Below, piece after piece: positions 34,291 to 45,455 of a DNA stretch of 64,000 nucleotides. The DNA is from Megachile rotundata (Eukaryota; Arthropoda; Insecta; Hymenoptera; Megachilidae). The stretch covers positions 8,370,001 through 8,434,000 of the forward strand of contig NC_134993.1 of assembly GCF_050947335.1 (NCBI RefSeq). Reading direction: 5' to 3'. A program made the translations under genes and the position numbers. The notes under the pieces were generated by a model that was not told the DNA's origin, searched no databases, and saw only the letters and a list, made by a program, of their open reading frames with translations. Each line of letters begins with the position of its first letter. Within the stretch, counting starts at the first letter, position 1.

Positions 34291-34795
34291 TGAAATAATG
34301 AAATATATTAAATACATTTAACATATGAAATCTTAAATAATGTTAAATAATGAAAACATGAAAAATAATGTGTAGAAATAAATGTATAAACTAAAGCAAT
34401 TATTTTCAATAAAAAATTGTGAATAATGAAGTATACTGTAAAAACAACGAACAATTATACCAAAATATACTTATTGAAAGACTTATAATAGTATGGTGAT
34501 TGAAATCAGTCGAACACATAAATTTTCTATTAATTTGAAATTGTATGAAATTTTTGATGGATTTTTAATAGCGAACACAGTTTATTTTTATTAAAAATAC
34601 GCAAAATAAATTAATACAAGAAGACGCCGGGCATCGTAAAACGTGAAGTTACCAACGATTCTCAAAACACACAAACGCTGCACGGCAACCAAAAACAGAA
34701 AACGAAAGACCGCGAATTTCTTCATTTAAGAGTTTTAAAGGCGCGTAAATTCAAAACTCCAACAATTTTGTACTGAATATTACAGGTACAGTCTT
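34291..34795. other. AT-rich sequence, no gene seen
   Basis: Degenerating array edge up to about 34380, then unique AT-rich DNA with a GC-richer patch at 34620-34730. Confidence 0.4.
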
Positions 34796-34965
34796 ATCAC
34801 TGAAAAATTGAAAAATTGAAAAATTGAAAAATTGAAAAATTGAAAAACTGGAAAATTGAAAAATTGAGTAATTGAAAAATTGAAAAATTGAAAAATTGAA
34901 AAATTGAAAAATTGAAAAATTGAAAAACTGGAAAACTGAAAACTGAAAAATTAAAAATTAAGAAT
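34796..34965. repeat. (GAAAAATT)n octanucleotide array
   Basis: About 17 units of GAAAAATT with a few GAAAAACT/GGAAAACT variants. The same octamer forms the larger array at 40736-41020. Confidence 0.94.
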
Positions 34966-36000
34966 TGAAAGAGTTTACAATGAAAGAATATTAAGAATAT
35001 TAAAATTAAAAAAGTTTAAGTTAAAGAATATTAAAAAAGTCCACAATTCATAAATCTGACAGTATTATAGCTCTTTTATTATAAATTTCATCAATCCTCT
35101 GACCGTTACTTTTTGTAAATATTTCAACTGTGAAACACAAGTTTTTTGAATTCATCGAACCAGAATCTCTACATGAAAAGCTTATGAAGAATCAGATTTC
35201 ATTCACGAAATTTTAGGCAATGCTGAATCATTAGTAACATACATGAGTTCTAAATATAATTCGCTATCTAAAACATAGTGACAAGATTGCCTCATTTGAA
35301 ATTTAAGTAATAATTGCATAATAGTAATGAAGATAAATAAGTCATAGACTCGTTGGCTTCTATGATAAGAATAGGCTAAAATTAACGAATTAGTAGTAAA
35401 TGACGATAGTGTACGACAAATATTTGACTGAATTATGACTTAATGGCAGACACTTTAACACGTGTTGCTGCGAACTTTAAAGGTTGAGGTTAATTCGAAA
35501 TAGTTTAACACTAGATTTACAGACGTTTGATGCTCACTTACATTTAAATTTGACCTAAAGTGGAAAAATAAATGAATCAATAAGTTTTATTATTTATTAA
35601 TTTAAAAAGAAATAAATAAATAAGTTTTGTCTGTTAAAATAAGAGATCTATGATCCGCCATTTTGACAGGTTCCGTAAATGCAGTGCTAACAACTTTGTA
35701 ATAGAATATTCTCTTTATTTGACATTTATTGAATTTTAATATACATACTCGATTTATGTATTTAATAAAATATGATAGGTGGCAATTTTTTTTGCAATAT
35801 GCATGAATCGAATATTACAAAATAAATATGATAATACGATCGATTTACTATTGGTTTAATTAGAATTTTTATTTAGGGTGAGTTTAATTGTCCAATTTAA
35901 CAACGTTCAACTGTAAAATTAGATATGATCGAATGGCTTTTAGAAATTATAGAATTTCGAAATTTGGAAATTTAGAATACTGAACATTTAGAAATCTATA
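34966..36000. other. AT-rich unique sequence, no gene seen
   Basis: Stops in all frames. 34970-35045 has loose TTAAAGAATATTAA repeats derived from the array edge. Confidence 0.4.
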
Positions 36001-36390
36001 AATTTGCAAATTTGGAAATGTGGACATTTGGACATTTAGAAATGTGGAAATTTGGAAATTTGGAAACTTGGAAACTTGGAAACTTGGAAATTTGGAAATG
36101 TGGAAATGTGGAAATGTGGAAATATGGAAATTTGGAAATGTGGGAATTTGAAAATGTGGAAATTTGGATATTTGGAAATTTAGAAATGTGGAAATTTGGA
36201 AACTTGGAAATTTGGAAATGTGGAAATGTGGAAATTTTGAAATGTGGGAATTTGAAAATGTGGAAATTTGGATATTTGGAAATTTAGAAATGTGGAAATT
36301 TGGAAATTTGGAAATTTGGAAATTTGGAAATTTAGAAATTTAAAAATGTTGAAATGTTGAAATGTTGAAATGTTGAAATGTTGAAATTTC
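36001..36390. repeat. (GGAAATTT)n octanucleotide array with larger duplicated blocks
   Basis: Units of GGAAATTT, GGAAATGT and GGAAACTT, ending in about five TTGAAATG units. A ~110-bp block beginning GGGAATTTGAAAATGTGG recurs (near 36141 and 36246), showing secondary duplication. Plus and minus frames (91 and 70 codons) are artefacts. Confidence 0.93.
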
Positions 36391-36923
36391 AAAGTTTAGA
36401 AGTAAAAAGAAATTTAAGTGAAACAAAAATAATATTATTTATCCTCTAATAAAAGTAAGTAATGACATTTTCACTTATCATTACTTACCCCAATATTACA
36501 TAAATCTTACATATTTTTTTCAACTTAATAGATTTATAATAAAAATTATAATTCTTGTGCAACGTTCTTATCATATCACAGAGAAATCAATAATAATCTG
36601 TTATCTGGAAAAACAAGTATCTCAACGATATATCAGCAGATTGTACATAATTATCCAAAATTTATCCTTTAGCGAAGAAAAATTTAAAGAGCAAGTGCAC
36701 GTGTCCTACTTTTGATTTTCTGATATACTTATCAGGATTAATGTCCACTCACCGCGAGTAATTCTGATAAATAATAAGAAAGTCATTTCGCATTTCTTCG
36801 AACGTGTATAATTGTTATTCTACTTCCATAATACCTATGAAAATATTATTCTCGTTTTCACCCTTTGCGGACGTGTGTTTACTCTCAGCCACCGGAGCAA
36901 AAAGCCATGTTACTCTTATACTA
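36391..36923. other. AT-rich unique sequence, no gene recognised
   Basis: Frames of 65 and 60 codons (36804-37001) overlap the edge of the next element on both strands and are unconvincing. Confidence 0.4.
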
Positions 36924-38992
36924 ACAAGGGACATCACCAAGGTGTCACACGCCGATTTTAATGAAATTGATATATGTTGTAGCTTTTTAAAAATCATTTG
37001 ACACGTATTTTTTTATATCTGCGGACATCCATGTTGAGGGGGTGAAAATAGCCCTCAAAGTTCGGGGTTGAAAACACATTTTCTTTAATATCTCGGAAAC
37101 TAGAGGGTGCAGGAAGGTGAATTTTTTTTTAAATTGTGTAGTTTTTAGTCAGGAATTTAGTTAGTGACAACAATTTCGGGAGAAATTATTTATTTAAATA
37201 ATATATTAAAAAATTGCACTTTTTTTTCAATTTTTCACCCTAAATGCAGTTCGATTTTTTTGCAGCTTTGTATACTAAAAAAATAGATCAAAATAGGGGA
37301 TACGTGTTTTTGGAATTTTTTGTTTATTGCAATTTAGCAATAATTATTACATATACAATTTTCTCCTACTTTTTACGAAGTGGGTTGCGATCTGTTTTCG
37401 AAGAGTGTCAGCCCTTTTTATGCGATAATTTGTCACGTCCTTAACAATTGGATAATATCAGATGTTTATTGTTCCATCGGTAGCCAGAGAAGTTTCAGCA
37501 GACAGGTATAAGTCCGCCGCAATACCAGTCGTCGTAATACGGAACATAGATTTCTATGGTCAATGAAACTTTTAGCTAAAGATATAAGTTTATTTATTTG
37601 ACTTTTAATAATGAATTTCTTCATTGAATTTTATTATTGTGCACACTATATAGCATAATCTTCTGAAGCAAGCATTCAACTTTAGCTTAATCAATTTTTA
37701 TTACATTGTCTTTTGTGAATAAATTTGTATCTAAATTCAATAAAACTAAAGGATTAGAAATTTTATGAATAAAATTTTTTCAACTTCGAAACCTATTAAC
37801 ATGAAATGGTTGAACAAACGGTAGGGTATTTTTTGCTATTTTTAATATTTCCTGTTTTTTACACTGTTTCTTACCTAGGGATTGATCGTCATAACTTCTT
37901 CTCGCTATATCTTTTCCATGAATCAAGAAGCAAAACAGTATTTTCTGGTTCACACGGATCAACAAAATATTGGTGGGTTTTTAAATAAAAGGTTGTTCCA
38001 TTTCCTCTTAATTCGCAAAAATAAGAAAGAATTAGGCATACGTCAAGTCATTAAATATAACCTCTTGTTGCATTTCTATCTCCGTATATGCGCATTCTTT
38101 ATACATGTCGATTACATCTGTTATGCTTTATGCCAGTTTAACTTTGTTTCGATTTATGTGTGCTTCCTGCTTATTAGAGTTAAATATTTTCATTAAAATG
38201 TTTATAACATTAATGGGATTAACATCCATACTTATAAAAAATAAATTTTACAAATGTTCAAAAAGGGAAACAATAATACAATTACCATATACTTATTCAT
38301 ATCCACTTTCCTGCAACAGTATATTTTGAAATAATTTTCGTAAAGAGTTTCAATGGCCATAGAAACCTATGTTCCGTAAAGCGACGACTGTTACCGCAGC
38401 GGATTTATACCTGCCCGTTAGACCTTCCCTGGCTACCGATGGCACAATAAACATCTGATATTGTCTAATTGTTAAAAACGTGACAAATTATCGCATAAAA
38501 AGGGCTGACACTCTTCGAAAACAGATCGCAACCCACTTCGTAAAAAGTAGGAGAAAATTGTATATGTAATAATTATTGCTAAATTGCAATAAACAAAAAA
38601 TTCCAAAAACACGTATCCCCTATTTTGATCTATTTTTTTAGTATACAAAGCTGCAAAAAAATCGAACTGCATTTAGGGTGAAAAATTGAAAAAAAAGTGC
38701 AATTTTTTAATATATTATTTAAATAAATAATTTCTCCCGAAATTGTTGTCACTAACTAAATTCCTGACTAAAAACTACACAATTTAAAAAAAAATTCACC
38801 TTCCTGCACCCTCTAGTTTCCGAGATATTAAAGAAAATGTGTTTTCAACCCCGAACTTTGAGGGCTATTTTCACCCCATCAACATGGATGTCCGCAGATA
38901 TAAAAAAATACGTGTCAAATGATTTTTAAAAAGCTACAACATATATCAATTTCATTAAAATCGGCGTGTGACACCTTGGTGATGTCCCTTGT
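36924..38992. mobile_element. 2.07-kb element with ~655-bp terminal inverted repeats
   Basis: 36924-37578 is the inverted copy of about 38340-38992. The outer ends read ACAAGGGACATCACCAAGG on the left and its complement on the right. The outer ~530 bp of each arm are nearly identical; the inner ~120 bp are diverged but still recognisable. The spacer (37579-38339) is AT-rich with no transposase-like frame. A 66-codon frame (starting MQFDFFAALYTKK) occurs in both arms, so its repetition is not evidence of coding. The target duplication is unclear. The superfamily is unresolved; such long TIRs occur in several DNA-transposon groups. Confidence 0.9.
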
Positions 38993-39103
38993 AAGTCAGC
39001 AAGCTTCGGAAATGTATACCATTCGAAATAACATTATATAAATTGTGTTCAAGTGTACTTAGCCATTTTTGCTTCATAAAATATTGTGAAAATAATACTT
39101 TGA

Positions 39104-39390
39104 AATGGCGAAAAGAAAGTTACCGAAAGTGCATCCTAAAATTAGAAGTAAACCTAAGAGTTTGAGCACGGAGTGTGATATAGAAAGTGATCAAATGTTA
39201 GTTTAAAATATTTTAGTGGTTCTGATAGTGACATAGTTGCAACCACAAAATTTCCAGTTATGGTAAAACAGAAGAAAATGATGAAAATAGTGCTTTAAAT
39301 GAGAAATCGATATTCTGGGGAGGCATGTTTACTCGGAGAAATGTTACAGAGACTTCCATCAAAAGCTATAGTTCCTCATCATGAAATTAT
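39104..39390 (+). pseudogene. Possible decayed frame just outside the long-TIR element
   Basis: ATG at 39104 opens 33 codons (starting MAKRKLPKVHPKIRSKPK, with acidic residues near the end, then a stop). A shift to another frame continues as YFSGSDSDI for about 30 codons. A basic N-terminus followed by an acidic, Ser/Asp-rich stretch occurs in piggyBac-type and other transposases, but no catalytic motif is visible. This is a weak candidate for a pseudogenised transposase start and may be chance. Confidence 0.2.
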
Positions 39391-40735
39391 CACTATAAGT
39401 TTTCCGTAAAATTTATCTGCTTAAATTGTAATTATATAATTTATTAGCTACCATGATTACTACTGTACATAACATTAACACATGTCTATATCAAATACAA
39501 AAATAATAGCAAAAATACTAGTCAATATCACTGTTTGAGAGCAGCCATTTTGAACCATTTGGAGCCATTTTGTTCTAAAATACCTAACCTCTCTTCATGT
39601 TATCTATTGAATTATATAACAATAGAATAGTATAGATTTTATACACAAAAGAACACTTCAATAACATAACTGTACAAATAAATAGGAGAGGAATACAAGT
39701 AATATTTTTTGTATTTGCTTTATTAATTTCCTTTGAAGGCATAGAAATCAGAATTAAAAGTATATTTATCAGCCTAAAATTGATTCAAAAGCTTCTCTGT
39801 GATAAGTAGTCAAACTATATAATTTTTTCACAATTCCTAACCCATCAGGAAAGTGACATTTCGTAGAGAATTAAGCAGAAATACTTGTTCTAACGCAGAA
39901 TAGGATTTTTATTATAAGAAATGATAAAAAGGAACACTTAAATAAACATGGTGTAAGACTTATAATTGACGGTACCTGTTTTGGTTACAAAGGTCGTCGT
40001 AATACTGCCTTTCGACGCAGCCATATTGCTTAATGACCAAAACAAAAGATGTTCTATAACACAATGCACTGCCTATAAAGTAAGTCCGTAGCCATCGAAA
40101 TACCACCATAAATTTTCAGAATTCTTTTTCTGAATTCTTTATCAATCCTTACATTAGATTAAAACATATTACTGCTTCATATATCGAAATTTGAAGTAAA
40201 AGATTAATAAATCTTCTTTTTTCTTCATAATCTTGCATATTATGCGTTACAGTTCGTTCAAAAATTAACTCTAACCAGTATTATACATATCTATAAACGT
40301 AATCCGACCTCAAAGGGTAATAGTTTAGCTACTATTAAATTTTAGTAAATTGGTCAATTATTGGGCGTAACAAATGATTATCAGTTTGACAGTTCGAAGA
40401 ATTGATAATCTTTGTCGTGTCAAATCTTAAAAAGTCCTCGTAAGTTGTAGATTAAATTGAAATCAAAATTTGCGATCTACCGTTGACTTTGATGTATCAG
40501 GGCTCATTTCGAAGGAGACACTACGTTTTCAATGTTAAAATATTTTGCAATTACTAAACTATGATCAATTATAAGCTGTGTTTAAAAACATAGAGTTTAG
40601 ACATTTAGAAATGTGATTTGAAAATTTGACAATATAGAACTTCGATAATTTAGTGTTCAATTCGTTCAAACAGTTTGCAAATATAGGAAGAAGGGAATTT
40701 AATAAATTAAAAAACATTATAAAGTTAGAATATTA
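39391..40735. other. AT-rich unique sequence, no gene seen
   Basis: Around 39975-40110, GGTCGTCGTAATACTG and CTAT-AAGTAAGTCCGTAG loosely echo the inner part of the long-TIR arm (near 37525), which may indicate an old fragment. Otherwise nothing is recognisable. Confidence 0.4.
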
Positions 40736-41110
40736 GAATACTGAAAAGTTGAAAAACTAAAAAATTGAAAAATTGAAAAATTGAAAAATTGAAAAATTGA
40801 AAAATTGAAAAATTGAAAAATTGAAAAATTGAAAAATTGAAAAATTGAAAAATTGAAAAATTGAAAAACTAAAAAATTGAAAAATTGAAAAATTGAAAAA
40901 TTGAAAAATTGAAAAATTGAAAAATTGAAAAATTGAAAAATTGAAAAATTGAAAAATTGAAAAATTGAAAAATTGAAAAATTGAAAAATTGAAAAATTGA
41001 AAAATTGAAAAATTAGAAATTATATGATTGAGATATTGAAAAATCGAAAAGTAGAAAATTTGCAAAATTGAAAAGTTAAAAAAGAATGGAAAATTGAAAA
41101 ATTGGAAAGT
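40736..41110. repeat. (GAAAAATT)n octanucleotide array, about 33 copies
   Basis: Near-perfect from about 40745 to 41015 with two AAAAACTA variant spots. The 102-codon minus frame (QFFNFSIF repeats) is an artefact. Same unit as at 34796-34965, same strand. Confidence 0.95.
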
Positions 41111-42034
41111 AAAAATGTCAGAAAATTAAAAAATTAGAGTACTACATATTTAAAAACTCGTGAACATAAAAATGCCAAAATTTAGAAAATTAGAAGGTTA
41201 AAAAATTCAAAATTTTTAACTTAAATAATTGATAATCTGTCTCTAGCACATCAAAGTATTCCGACAGGCTTAGCACATATCTCTAGCCTACTTTCTAAAG
41301 AAATCAAATCTAGTTTGCACATCAAATTTTACGAAAATCAGTTTCTGATAACAATTAAAGTACTCGACAAAAGAATATATCATCTCACTTGAAATCACTC
41401 AATCACCTTAATTATTATTTCATCATCGTACTATAAATTTTAACAATTCTCTACTATCAGCACATACACTTCACACTCCAAAGTTTTAAGTTACAAATTG
41501 GATGCACGATTATACCGAACACGAAATGTCTCCTTGGGTTTTCCTATCTGCCGCAATGTAAATACTCGAAAAAGCTGGAATGTGGTTTTGAAAAAGTAGG
41601 TTACACGATATTATCATGTATCTCGGTATGAATTATTGTTTTTTGAAGATTACGTTAATTAAAACAGCCGTTGATTATCGCTGTCGCCGCCACTTTCGTT
41701 CAAACACAATTTCGTCCACCTGTTGCTGAAAAGTTCAATATTTGAATCTCGATAGTTAAACGTTGAGATATCGAAGCATCATGTAGATCGTCTGGCGTAG
41801 ATGACTGCTCGTGATCGCAGACACTGGTACTTATGTGTCTTAAGGTCGTTCGATTTCGATTGTGTCGCTGATTATGGAAGTAGTCTTTTAGTTACATTTC
41901 TAAAATTCAACCCTAATTACAAAAACTTACAATCCTACGAACCACCATCAATTTTTAGAATTTTTCAAGATTTCCGTTAAACTGGACTCTTCGAATTATA
42001 TAATTAGCTACCATGATGCACCACTACTCGTCAC
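41111..42034. other. Unique sequence, no gene seen
   Basis: Somewhat GC-richer around 41660-41880. No frame, no period, no TIR found. Confidence 0.4.
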
Positions 42035-43396
42035 CATTTTGAACTTTTACTCAAATCGTGTCCGTCATAAATTATGTTTATTTTACATCTTAAATGGCTT
42101 ATTAAATAATTACAATTTTTTAATCGATTAATTGATCGCAGTTTTAATATTTCACAAAAGTTAATCATTAATAATTCTGTTATTTTTGTTGTAATAAATC
42201 AACAGCAATACGTATTACGAATTAATAACGTACGTAATCAAGTATTTGTATTTACTTAAACAGTCCGTGGCCATTGAATTAGGACCGCCATTTTTCACAT
42301 TTTCCAGCCTGTTCAAATTGTAATGATATAATTTATTAGTTCCTAACACGATACTATTAATATTCAAACCATTGTTAGCACTGTATCCATGATATGTATA
42401 AAGATGTTTGTTTGAAAAATTTTGCTGTGCAGTGAACGATTTATGGATTATTTAAAGTCGTCACATATGCAGGTTCGGAATATAACAGGTAAAAACGAAC
42501 ATTACATTATTTCTTATAGATAAATAGGAAAATGTAGAATAAAAATATAAAAACGTGGGATATTTTTTATCTTGGCTCAGTTTTAAAGTCAGCTAATTTA
42601 TCTTACAATTGGTAATTCGTCGATTTTTATGACCTTGAAATATGTTACCAAAGTCACTGTTCTGAACATATTAGCACCACTGGATCATTTTTAAGAAACG
42701 TCTGAGTTATAGGGTTAAGTTGGAAATAAAATGTTAAAGTTAAATCCCGATTATTATTAATAGAAAATATCTGCAAATATGGAGGATATCTCTAAAGTCT
42801 GACCCCTATCCTTATATTTCGGAGACGACTTTAAATATGGTCGAATATTTGAAACAAAAGTTGTGGGATATCAAGCAAGATGTAAGATGCTCGCAACATT
42901 TTGACCTTGGATCGTTTGAATGACGTCATCTTCAGAAATTAATAATTTCAGTATTTGAGAATTTAAGTTAATCTGAGAATTTGAGGATTTAATTTCAAGT
43001 TTTACATATTAATATATTTCAAGATCCTTAGAACTTTTTAAATTTCAAAGACCTGATTTAAATATTCGTAAATTTGCGATTTCTAAATGCATAAATTAGA
43101 AATTTATAAATTTAAAATATGTAATTTTCGAATGAAGAAAGTTCTACATTTCTAACTTTGAAAATGTTCATGTCCAAAAATTAATTCTGCACTTGTAAAA
43201 TATGACTCTCAAAATTTCTAAATATTCAAATTGCAAAAATTCAAAAATCTAAATAATTATTATTCAGAAATTGTCATCGAATCAAACCACTATAAATTTT
43301 CATAACTTTTCATGTTTTTCAAAAATACAAAAATCTGAACAATTATTACTCAGAAATGTCTAAATCTACAAATTTGAAAATTTTGAACACTCAACC
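42035..43396 (-). repeat. 1.36-kb dispersed repeat, copy 2 (inverted relative to 27143-28512)
   Basis: Reverse complement of copy 1 over its full length, with scattered substitutions and few indels. Boundaries are abrupt: homology stops after GTTCAAAATGG on one side and at CAAATTTGAAAATTTT on the other. No coding potential. Confidence 0.85.
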
Positions 43397-44582
43397 GTCT
43401 CTCAAAATGAAAAACACGAATCAGTCCTAAAGTAACAAAGTTTCATAAATGAGTGATTGTAGCACTTCGTTTCTTTTTTTAGCTAAATTTCATAATCACC
43501 AGTACAATTCATGATCGTACGAGTGGAGTTGTATTCGCGATTGATCAAATCGTGCGTAATTTTGCGTCGAACGAGATTGTGCATCGTCCAGATAAAAGCT
43601 TTTGATGACTGCCTAATTAGCCGAATCAAAAATGGGACGTGATAGTGGCCTATGACTTCTTATCTCTCAACAACTTCTGAATTTTTCCATCGTTCATTGC
43701 TCGTTCATTATGTGCTTGTCTCTAACTGATCATTTTCAGGGTCCAAATCATTTTCATTTAGTAGTAATTGTTTTACTATATATCGTCTATAGAATATTAT
43801 ATTTCTTTGGTAGCGAATTGTAAACTGTATTTACTTGAGATTTACTTACATTGAAATTGTATTAAATGCTCCCTCAACTTACAATGAAATTTTATTAAAC
43901 ACACTTCTAATTTACATTGATATATAATTTTATTAAACACACTCCTGATTTACATTGATATATAATTTTATAAAATACACCCCTAATATATAATTTTATT
44001 AAGTCTACCCCCATTCACAGAATAATTCAAAATGATCATCAATTAAACTAGAAATAATGGTTCAAATTAAACCATGCTTGGTCTCATTGTAATCAGAAGA
44101 ACAAATAAAATAAAATTTCTCATTGTAATAAAAAATTAACATAGCAACAAGATCAAAAATATGAAAGTTCTTTGCATTGGTATTTGGAGGGAAGGAAAAT
44201 ATTTATATAAAAGAAAGAGGGAATAGAAAGAGAGTGAAGGAAAATATTTGCAACAAAAATGAAATATATCGAAAGCAGTCGAACAGATTAAATGGCTATT
44301 TGTTCAAAAGTGTCGGCAAGCAACAAAAGAACGCTCGTCATGAAACGAAATGCCAGGAAAACTTACCCACGGTAAGCTTCAAAACCATTGACGGTTTAAT
44401 AGAACGAAGGTCAACGTAAGGAGCAAAGTGGTACCATCCTGTACGAATGCTCTGTAATAAAATAAGTGGTTCCCGGAGATCCTTATTAGAAGCACGGGAG
44501 GAAAAAAAGAGATAATAGTAATCGAAATGGAAGAAACAAGAAACCTCTTTGATGTGATTCGGCATGGATGATACTTTATTAC
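43397..44582. other. AT-rich sequence, no gene recognised
   Basis: 43880-44010 holds a short diverged repeat of CTAATTTACATTGATATAT with TTTTATTAAACACAC, ~55-bp period, three copies. The 80-83 codon frames at 44177-44589 overlap antiparallel and have no domain. Confidence 0.4.
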
Positions 44583-44942
44583 CATCCATTGCTATGGAAC
44601 CCCATGCAAGTGACGTACAAATCTTTTTGATACATTCTTTTATCCAACTATATACTTTCTATTTGCTTAAATAAAATATTATGATTTTTTGCACGTTTTA
44701 GTTTATTATAATTTGTCGTATTTCGAGAAATAAATATACTGTGAATTTTATTAAATTTCATGCAACCATTCTTTGCTATAGAATCCCTTGTGACGTACAA
44801 ATCTTTTTGATACATTCTTTTATCCAACTATATACTTTCTCTTTGCTTAAATAAAATATTATGATTTTTTGCACGTTTTAGTTTATTATAATTTGTTGTA
44901 TTTTGAGAAATAAATATACTGTGAATTTTATTAGACTTCATG
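44583..44942. repeat. 180-bp tandem duplication, two copies
   Basis: GTGACGTACAAATCTTTTTG begins at 44610 and again at 44790, exactly 180 bp apart, and the rest of the unit is almost identical. It is a recent tandem duplication just upstream of the Copia insertion. Confidence 0.93.
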
Positions 44943-45046
44943 ATGAAAATAAAGCTTACCTTTTTTTCATTATTGTGTAACTTTGTTGTAATTAAAAATT
45001 ATAGGTGTAACGTGTAGTTAGTAAACATATAAATTAATTTATAATT

Positions 45047-45186
45047 TGACATGTACATTTATTTGTAATTTAAAATACCTTATTATTGAAAACGATGGTT
45101 TGTAACATTCAGCTACATTCTAAATTTTTATTGTTTCAAATTTATTACAAAATCATTAAAAAAAATATGTAATTTTTTATTGAAGA
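45047..45186. repeat. Left part of a duplicated host segment, split by the Copia element
   Basis: GATGGTTTGTAACATTCAG and the following ~90 bases match 49548-49640. The matching sequence continues past the Copia element (GAAGAAAATTTAAAG at 49324), so the host carried a ~310-bp tandem duplication and Copia landed in the first copy. The second copy, at 49495-49660, preserves an uninterrupted version of the target. Confidence 0.85.
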
Positions 45187-45381
45187 TGTTAGGATTAGCT
45201 CCAGGAAAATAAACTGCAGTGCTGAGGTGAACGGAAAATACTTTAATAATATAAAAATGTCTTTACAAAATGCGCGGTGCTTCGTAGACGAAGGTAAAAC
45301 TGTAACTGTAGGACAAAGCATCGTGATGCGTGTTCGGACGCGCATAGCGCAGTTCATTTGTTTTGTCCGTTACTTCCAACA
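45187..45381 (-). repeat. Copia 3' LTR (195 bp)
   Basis: Plus-strand TGTTAGGATTAGCTCC to TTACTTCCAACA, matching 49129-49323 base for base by eye. In element orientation it starts TGTTGGAAGT. It should contain the promoter and polyadenylation functions. A 70-codon minus frame inside it is not a gene. Confidence 0.97.
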
Positions 45382-45392
45382 CTCCCCCTCAA
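45382..45392 (-). promoter_or_regulatory. Copia polypurine tract
   Basis: On the minus strand TGAGGGGGAG directly abuts the 3' LTR. In LTR retrotransposons such a purine run survives RNase H cleavage and primes plus-strand DNA synthesis. It is intact here even though the element's own RNase H is absent. Confidence 0.88.
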
Positions 45393-45455
45393 AACAAGGA
45401 TGTACGCTTATCGCTGATGTATACAATGTTTCGCTAATTAATTACTACAACGCAT

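Noticed and set aside
44177..44589. Overlapping 80-83 codon frames on both strands as a gene
   Set aside because: Antiparallel overlap, ordinary AT-rich composition, no domain and no supporting context.
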